Below are positions 1 through 4,577 of a stretch of 13,845 nucleotides of DNA, one piece after another. The stretch comes from JOPF136 sp035517515 (lineage in GTDB: Bacteria > Acidobacteriota > Terriglobia > Acidiferrales > UBA7541), in the NCBI GenBank assembly GCA_035517515.1, contig DATIYQ010000198.1, positions 1-13,845 on the forward strand, written 5' to 3'. The first letter of the stretch is position 1. Each line of letters begins with the position of its first letter. Under the pieces are notes generated by a model. The model was not told where the DNA came from. It ran no database searches and saw only the letters and a list, made by a program, of their open reading frames with translations. The position numbers were made by a program, and so were the translations under genes.

Positions 1-299
1 GGAACCGCGGGAGCCGTGCGGGCCGGAGGGGGAGGAGGGAACATCTCCACGGCAATCTCCCCGCTGCGCAGGCCTTCGATTACCGAGCGGTGCTGCTCTT
101 CGAGCAGCGTGCGCACCGTCTGGTCGTCGAATCCAGCCTCCTTCATGCGCTCTTCGTAATTCAACTTGCGGCGAAATACCACACGCCCACCTGCGTACAC
201 GGTGGTGTCCACCATGGGCACGCGGGGCCGCCGGTCCTCCGTTTGCACGTGGAGGACGAGGTCGCCGAGCGTTAGATCGCTATTGAATCCGAACCGCAC
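1..299 (-). CDS. Hypothetical protein, 5' part only (runs off left edge)
   Basis: Open frame on the minus strand with no stop from about base 410 down to base 1. The chosen start is the GTG at 299-297, giving a protein that begins V/M-RFGFNSDLTLGD; a GTG at 329-327 would add ten residues, and neither has a clear Shine-Dalgarno. The visible 99 residues look like a real protein: an N-terminal beta-rich part (GDLVLHVQTEDRR, then VDTTVYAGGRVVFRRKLNYEE), a charged helix (TVRTLLEEQHRSVIEGLRSGE) and then the start of a proline-rich linker (PPPPPARTAP). The pattern 'FGFNSD...YHVQTED...DTTVY..GRV' resembles small uncharacterised proteins I recall from Acidobacteriota, but I cannot name a family or function. 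No signal peptide or membrane segment is seen. It is transcribed away from the complex I operon. Confidence 0.6.
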   Translation of the reverse strand, partial: MRFGFNSDLTLGDLVLHVQTEDRRPRVPMVDTTVYAGGRVVFRRKLNYEERMKEAGFDDQTVRTLLEEQHRSVIEGLRSGEIAVEMFPPPPPARTAPAV

Positions 300-387
300 G
301 TGGGTCTGGGCGCCCGCGAGGCCGGTCACGCCGGAAGGAGCCGCGCATCCCCGTCTTCCCTGCCCGGTTTCGACGGGCGCCGCACAA

Positions 388-417
388 TTGACCGGACTGC
401 ACTCGCATCGCTATTAT
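388..417 (+). promoter_or_regulatory. Sigma70-type promoter for the nuo operon
   Basis: A -35-like TTGACC (388-393) lies 18 bp upstream of a -10-like TATTAT (412-417). This AT-rich patch stands out in a GC-rich intergenic region. The expected transcription start is about base 424, only some 5-6 nt before the nuoA ATG at 430. That fits the lack of any Shine-Dalgarno there. Known: both hexamers are close to the consensus TTGACA/TATAAT. Inferred: this drives the whole operon. Confidence 0.55.
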
Positions 418-421
418 ACCA
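413..421 (-). promoter_or_regulatory. Extended -10 promoter element facing the hypothetical gene
   Basis: Read on the minus strand, bases 421-413 are TGGTATAAT, a perfect extended -10 (TGnTATAAT). It overlaps the -10 of the nuoA promoter on the other strand. No good -35 is found 17 bp upstream (441-436 reads GCCGGG), which is usual for extended -10 promoters. Transcription would start near base 406 and leave a leader of about 80-110 nt before the hypothetical gene. Confidence 0.4.
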
Positions 422-429
422 GCCGCGCC

Positions 430-801
430 ATGACACCCGGCTACCTAGGAAACTACACGCCGTTGCTTATCCATATCCTCGTAGCCATGGGGCTGGCCGG
501 GGTGCTCCTGGCGCTTTCGGTGCTCGTTGGACAACATCGGCCATCACGCGAGAAGTCTGAGGCCTACGAGTGCGGGATGCTGCCCACCGGAGATGCACGC
601 CAACCCTTCGACGTGAAGTTCTACCTGGTGGCCATGCTCTTTATCCTGTTTGACGTCGAGGCCATCTTCTTCTTCCCCTGGGCGTTCATCTATCGCGAGC
701 TGGGCATGTTCGGGTTCTACGAGATGCTGGTGTATATCGGGATCCTGCTGGCCGGGTACGTGTACTTGCTGAAAAAGGGCGCGCTCGACTGGAATGCGTA
801 G
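430..801 (+). CDS. nuoA: NADH-quinone oxidoreductase subunit A
   Basis: Small membrane subunit of complex I (ND3 homologue) in the heel of the membrane arm beside NuoH and NuoJ, where it helps couple quinone chemistry to proton pumping. The protein has 123 residues, the usual length, with three hydrophobic segments at about 12-34, 63-86 and 96-115. The first loop holds the conserved EKSEAYECGM (39-50) with Cys48, the equivalent of the ND3 switch-loop cysteine. The second helix has FDVEAIFFFPWA with Asp75 and Glu77. The frame is open further upstream, but ATG 430 is chosen because homology begins there and the upstream codons overlap the promoter. No Shine-Dalgarno is visible, so translation may start from a nearly leaderless mRNA. 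It is followed by a 128-bp gap instead of nuoB. Confidence 0.96.
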   Translation: MTPGYLGNYTPLLIHILVAMGLAGVLLALSVLVGQHRPSREKSEAYECGMLPTGDARQPFDVKFYLVAMLFILFDVEAIFFFPWAFIYRELGMFGFYEMLVYIGILLAGYVYLLKKGALDWNA

Positions 802-929
802 GAGCCTCGGCCTCGGGCGCGTTGCGGCCCGCTGCTGACCTCCCCCGAAAATTCCAGACACGCGCCGGGACGAGCGAAAAGTCGTGAGCCCGTGCGGCCT
901 CCATCGTCGCCCGGGATTCAGGAAGGCAA
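802..929 (+). other. nuoA-nuoC gap at the usual nuoB position
   Basis: In the common bacterial order nuoB lies between nuoA and nuoC. These 128 bp hold no nuoB and no recognisable piece of it: no cysteine-rich stretch and no open frame of useful size. There is a small hairpin candidate (CGGGC 814-818 with GCCCG 827-831) without a T-tract, and the nuoC ribosome-binding site AGGAAGG (920-926). I see nothing else in it. Confidence 0.75.
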
Positions 930-1409
930 ATGGCCGAAGCCGTCGAAACTCCGGAGCACCCGATTGCCGCCAGGCTCTCCGCCTGGGATGCGGGTGTGGT
1001 AGCGGGCGCGGAAACGTTTCGCGAGGAACTGACCGTCACCGTTCCTCGCTCGGAGCTTCTGCGCGTGGCCGGCTTCCTGTGCCACGAGCCGGAACTGCAG
1101 TTCACATTCCTCAGCGACCTGACGGCTACGGACCATACCCCCATCGAGCCGCGCTTCGCCGTGGTGTATCACCTGCTGTCCATTCCGCATCGCCGGACCA
1201 TGCGGCTGCGCACCTGGACCGAGGGTGCGAATCCCCTGGTTCCCAGCGTCACCAGCGTGTGGCCCACCGCCAATTGGCACGAGCGCGAAGTGTTTGACCT
1301 CTTCGGGATCCGCTTTGAGGGCCATCCGGACCTGAGGCGGCTGCTGCTGCCGCTCGATTGGGAGGGCCATCCCCTGCGCAGGGATTACCCGACGGGAGGG
1401 TATCGCTGA
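930..1409 (+). CDS. nuoC: NADH-quinone oxidoreductase subunit C (30 kDa subunit)
   Basis: Peripheral-arm subunit that packs against NuoD and supports the quinone-reducing module; it carries no cofactor of its own. The protein has 159 residues, which is normal for a stand-alone NuoC (in E. coli C and D are fused, here they are separate). The family signature is clear near the C terminus: WPTANWHEREVFDLFGI (111-127) followed by F-E-GHPDLRRLLLP and the closing GHPLRRDYP (146-154). The ATG at 930 is preceded by a strong AGGAAGG (920-926). The stop overlaps the nuoD start by one base (TGATG), pointing to translational coupling and matched amounts of C and D. Confidence 0.96.
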   Translation: MAEAVETPEHPIAARLSAWDAGVVAGAETFREELTVTVPRSELLRVAGFLCHEPELQFTFLSDLTATDHTPIEPRFAVVYHLLSIPHRRTMRLRTWTEGANPLVPSVTSVWPTANWHEREVFDLFGIRFEGHPDLRRLLLPLDWEGHPLRRDYPTGGYR

Positions 1410-2608
1410 TGGGCGCCACCATCGAGACGCCGGCCGGCACCGCGCAAGCCATGGTGCTGAACATGGGGCCGCAGCACCCCTCCACCCACGGAGTGTTGCG
1501 CGTGGCCCTGGAACTGGACGGCGAAACCGTGATCCGCGCGGAGCCGGACATCGGCTACCTGCATACCGGGATCGAGAAGACCTGTGAAGCCAAGACGTAT
1601 ATGCAGGCCATCACCCTCACCGACCGCATGGACTATCTCTGCCCGCTCTCCAACAATCTGGGCTACTGCCTGGCGGTGGAGAAACTCCTGGGGTTGGAAA
1701 TCCCCAAGCGCGCGCAATATGTCCGCGTGCTGCTCACGGAACTCACCCGCATCGCCTCGCATCTGGTCTGGCTGGGCACCCACGCCATTGACCTCGGGGC
1801 CATGTCTGTCTTCCTTTACTGCTTCCGCGAGCGCGAAGAGGTGATGAAGATTTTCGAGATGATGGCCGGCCAGCGGATGATGACCAGTTACTTCCGCATC
1901 GGCGGGCTGGCCCTGGAGCCTCCGTCTGGCTGGCTGGAACGCGTCACTGAGTTCGTGGAGAGTTTCCCCAGCCACCTCGAAGAGTACGAGACTCTCCTCA
2001 CCGAAAACCGCATCTGGAAGATGCGCACCATAGGCGTCGGCGTCATCTCGCCGCAAGACGCCGTGGCCTGGGGCATCTCCGGCCCCGCCCTGCGCGCTGC
2101 CGGCGTGGACTACGATGTGCGCAAGTACTTTCCCTATTCCGGCTACGACGAGTTCGAATTTGACGTGCCCACGCGCAAGGAAAGCGATTGTTACGCCCGC
2201 TACCTGGTTCGCCTGGAGGAAATGCGCCAGAGCCTGCGCATTGTGAAGCAAGCCATGGCCAAAGTGCCCGCGGATGGCCCCATCCGCGCGGAGGCCCCGG
2301 GCATCATTCCCCCGCAGCGCGAAAAAATGAAAACGGAGATGGAAGCGCTGATCTACCACTTCAAAATCTTTACGGAGGGATTTTCGCCGGCCCCGGGACA
2401 GGTCTACCAGCGCATCGAATCGCCGCGCGGGGAGCTGGGCTGCTACGTGGTCAGCGATGGCTCCCCGAAGCCGTTTCGCGTGAAGTTCCGCGCGCCCTCC
2501 TTCGTCAATCTCCAGGCGCTGCCCCTGCTTTGTGAGGGCCGGCTGGTGGCAGACGTGGTAGCCTGCATCGGCACTCTGGACATCGTGCTGGGAGAGATCG
2601 ACCGCTGA
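1409..2608 (+). CDS. nuoD: NADH-quinone oxidoreductase subunit D (49 kDa subunit)
   Basis: Peripheral-arm subunit that, with NuoB, forms the quinone-reduction pocket; evolutionarily related to the large subunit of [NiFe] hydrogenases. The protein has 399 residues, a typical length. Quinone-site residues are present: His23 and His27 in PQHPSTHG (21-28) and Tyr76 in TDRMDY (71-76); helix residues His118 and Asp128 in ASHLVWLGTHAIDLG also match the family. The C terminus DIVLGEIDR is standard and the hydrogenase metal-binding cysteine pairs are absent, as expected. The start is the ATG overlapping the nuoC stop, with GGGAGG (1395-1400) upstream; an earlier in-frame ATG at 1358 lies inside nuoC and is rejected. 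The stop again overlaps the next gene as TGATG. Its structural partner NuoB is not encoded here. Confidence 0.97.
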   Translation: MGATIETPAGTAQAMVLNMGPQHPSTHGVLRVALELDGETVIRAEPDIGYLHTGIEKTCEAKTYMQAITLTDRMDYLCPLSNNLGYCLAVEKLLGLEIPKRAQYVRVLLTELTRIASHLVWLGTHAIDLGAMSVFLYCFREREEVMKIFEMMAGQRMMTSYFRIGGLALEPPSGWLERVTEFVESFPSHLEEYETLLTENRIWKMRTIGVGVISPQDAVAWGISGPALRAAGVDYDVRKYFPYSGYDEFEFDVPTRKESDCYARYLVRLEEMRQSLRIVKQAMAKVPADGPIRAEAPGIIPPQREKMKTEMEALIYHFKIFTEGFSPAPGQVYQRIESPRGELGCYVVSDGSPKPFRVKFRAPSFVNLQALPLLCEGRLVADVVACIGTLDIVLGEIDR

Positions 2609-4419
2609 TGACCCTGCCCGAACAACTCGAGAAGAAGTTCCAGCAGCTCCTCGGACGCTATCCGGTCAAGCGCTCCGCGCTCGTTCCCATGCTCATGTAC
2701 ACGCAGGACGAATACGGCCACGTGAGTGACGAGATGATCGCCGAGATCGCCCGCCGCACGGAAACCAATACCCTGCAAGTCACCGAGACCATGGCCTACT
2801 ACTCCATGCTGCACCGCCAGCGCTGGGGAAAGTGCCACGTGCAGGTGTGCACCAACGTTTCCTGCATGGCCCGCGGCGGCTACCAGCTCTGGGAGCACGC
2901 CAGGAAAACTCTGGGGATCGGCCACAAGGAAACTGCGCCCGACGGTGAGTTTTCGCTGGAAGAGGTGGAGTGCCTGGGGGCCTGCACCGGCGCGCCCGCC
3001 CTGCAGATGAACTACGACTATTACGAAAACGTGACCCCGGCCCGTTTCGACCTGCTGCTCGCCGGTTTCCGCAGCGGACGCAAGCCGGCCCCGGTCACGC
3101 AAATCTCCGGCATCAGCGACAAACCGCACCCGGACGAGGTGCTGGTGCTCAGCCGCAGGTTCCGCGTTCCCGATGCCCGCCGTCTGCCCGTCTATGTGAA
3201 ACACGATGGTTACAAGGCCCTGGAGAAGGCGCTCAAGGCCATGACGCCGGAGCAGATCCTCGAGGAAGTGAAGAAATCCAGCTTGCGCGGACGCGGGGGC
3301 GCCGGTTTTCCCACCGGCATGAAGTGGAGTTTTGTCCCCAAAGACACCGCCAAACCGAAATACATCATCTGCAATGCCGACGAGAGCGAGCCCGCCACCT
3401 GCAAGGACCGGCCGATCATGGAGCTGGATCCCCACCAGTTGATCGAAGGCATGGTGATCGCTGGGCGCGCCGTCAACGCCCGCCAGGGCTATATCTACAT
3501 CCGCGGCGAATATCGCCACGTCCTGAATATCCTGGACGAGGCCATCACCGAAGCCTACGCCGCCGGCAAGTTGGGGAAGAATATTCTGGGCTCGGGCTTC
3601 GATTTTGAGCTGTGCACGCATACCGGCGCAGGCGCGTATGAGTGCGGCGAAGAATCCGCGCTCATGGAGTCGCTGGAGGGCAAGCGCGGCTACCCGCGCA
3701 TCCGCCCCCCGTTTCCTGCCGTCGTCGGCCTCTACGGCTGTCCCACCGTGATCAACAACGTGGAGACGCTGGCCAGTGTTCCTTCCATCATCCTCAATGG
3801 CGGCGATTGGTTCGCCAAGCTGGGCACGCCCAAGAACGGCGGCACCCGCCTTTTCGGCATTTCCGGCCAGGTGGAACGCCCCGGAATCTACGAGCTGCCC
3901 ATGGGCTATAACCTGAAAAAAATGATTTACGAGGTGGCCGGCGGCGTCCTGGGCGGAAAGAAATTGAAGGCGGTCATTCCCGGAGGCAGCTCCACGCCGC
4001 TCCTCAAGGCCGAAGAAATCGACGTGGCCATGGATTACGATTCTGTGGCCAAGATCGGTTCCATGCTCGGTTCGGCCGGCGTGGTGGTGTACGACGAGGA
4101 TACCTGCATGGTGGAAGTGGCCCGGCGCATCATGGCCTTCTACGCCCACGAATCCTGCGGGTGGTGCATCCCGTGCCGCGAGGGCACCACCTGGCTGCGC
4201 AAAGTGCTCACCAGATTCCATGAAGGCGGCGCCCGCAGCGAGGATATCCCGCTGATCCACGAGCTTTCGAAGAACATTCTCGGACACACATTCTGCCCGC
4301 TGGGGGACGCCGCGGCCATGCCCACGGAATCCATCGTGCGCAAATGGCGCAATGAATTTGAGGACCATCTGAGCGGCCGCTGCCCGTTCCAGTCGAAGGG
4401 AGCATTGGCGGCGGTGTAG
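2608..4419 (+). CDS. nuoEF: Fused NADH-quinone oxidoreductase subunits E and F (NuoEF)
   Basis: One 603-residue protein joins two normally separate subunits of the NADH-oxidising tip. Residues 1 to about 156 are NuoE, a thioredoxin-like [2Fe-2S] domain with N1a ligands Cys81, Cys86, Cys122 and Cys126 (CTNVSC and CLGAC). Residues of about 186-603 are NuoF: the NADH/FMN site GRGGAGFPTG (228-237), the FMN-loop NADESEPATCKDR (256-268), GAGAYECGEESAL (340-352), and [4Fe-4S] N3 ligands Cys517, Cys520, Cys523 (CGWCIPC) and Cys563. The linker of about 30 residues (157-185) has no methionine; the first Met after it (212) is already inside NuoF, so a separate NuoF from an ATG is unlikely. The length equals the sum of NuoE and NuoF. 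NuoE-NuoF fusions are known in the HoxF subunit of NAD-reducing hydrogenases, but the surrounding nuo genes make complex I the right call. The EPAT sequence replaces the common EPGT in the FMN loop. Confidence 0.95.
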   Translation: MTLPEQLEKKFQQLLGRYPVKRSALVPMLMYTQDEYGHVSDEMIAEIARRTETNTLQVTETMAYYSMLHRQRWGKCHVQVCTNVSCMARGGYQLWEHARKTLGIGHKETAPDGEFSLEEVECLGACTGAPALQMNYDYYENVTPARFDLLLAGFRSGRKPAPVTQISGISDKPHPDEVLVLSRRFRVPDARRLPVYVKHDGYKALEKALKAMTPEQILEEVKKSSLRGRGGAGFPTGMKWSFVPKDTAKPKYIICNADESEPATCKDRPIMELDPHQLIEGMVIAGRAVNARQGYIYIRGEYRHVLNILDEAITEAYAAGKLGKNILGSGFDFELCTHTGAGAYECGEESALMESLEGKRGYPRIRPPFPAVVGLYGCPTVINNVETLASVPSIILNGGDWFAKLGTPKNGGTRLFGISGQVERPGIYELPMGYNLKKMIYEVAGGVLGGKKLKAVIPGGSSTPLLKAEEIDVAMDYDSVAKIGSMLGSAGVVVYDEDTCMVEVARRIMAFYAHESCGWCIPCREGTTWLRKVLTRFHEGGARSEDIPLIHELSKNILGHTFCPLGDAAAMPTESIVRKWRNEFEDHLSGRCPFQSKGALAAV

Positions 4420-4451
4420 GGGCGCTGCTGGCTGCGCCCGCGGTTTTTTTT
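4420..4451 (+). terminator. Terminator-like hairpin plus T-tract between nuoEF and nuoG
   Basis: Directly after the nuoEF stop, GGGCGC (4420-4425) can pair with GCGCCC (4434-4439) around an 8-nt loop. A run of eight T follows at 4444-4451. The four bases GCGG between stem and T-tract weaken it as a classical intrinsic terminator. A second hairpin, TGCCGG (4451-4456) with CCGGCA (4461-4466), follows. Since nuoG onward has no obvious promoter of its own, full termination would be harmful; partial read-through or attenuation is more plausible. Confidence 0.35.
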
Positions 4452-4489
4452 GCCGGAGCGCCGGCAGCAGCTTGCAGGAACGTGAGGTG

Positions 4490-4557
4490 GCACAGGCTTT
4501 CAGCCTGTGCTTCTGGCGGTTCGAAGAGGATTCGGAGCACAGGCCGAAAACCTGGGC
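4490..4557. repeat. Pair of inverted REP-like palindromic units
   Basis: Unit 1 (4490-4510) is a perfect hairpin: arm GCACAGGCT, loop TTC, arm AGCCTGTGC. Unit 2 (4537-4557) starts GCACAGGCCGAAAACC and ends TGGGC; it matches the reverse complement of unit 1 at 18 of 21 positions. The two units therefore lie in opposite orientation, 26 bp apart, the arrangement of a bacterial interspersed mosaic (BIME-like) element. The same motif is, from memory, frequent between genes in acidobacterial genomes. It occupies the nuoEF-nuoG spacer. Confidence 0.6.
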
Positions 4558-4577
4558 GAGGGCGGACAGCGGAAACT

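Noticed and set aside
166..429. Upstream extension of nuoA to an ATG at 166
   Set aside because: It would add 88 residues unlike any NuoA, run through the promoter and lie over the divergent hypothetical gene.
814..831. Hairpin after nuoA as a terminator
   Set aside because: The stem has only five pairs and no T-tract follows.
2443..4368. Long minus-strand open frame (641 codons) opposite nuoD/nuoEF
   Set aside because: It lies antisense to strongly recognised genes, its translation is rich in His, Gly and Arg with no family motif, and such frames are a by-product of GC-rich third codon positions.
4482..4577. Upstream extension of nuoG to an ATG at 4482
   Set aside because: The added 32 residues would be encoded by the REP-like repeat; the ferredoxin fold begins at ATG 4578.
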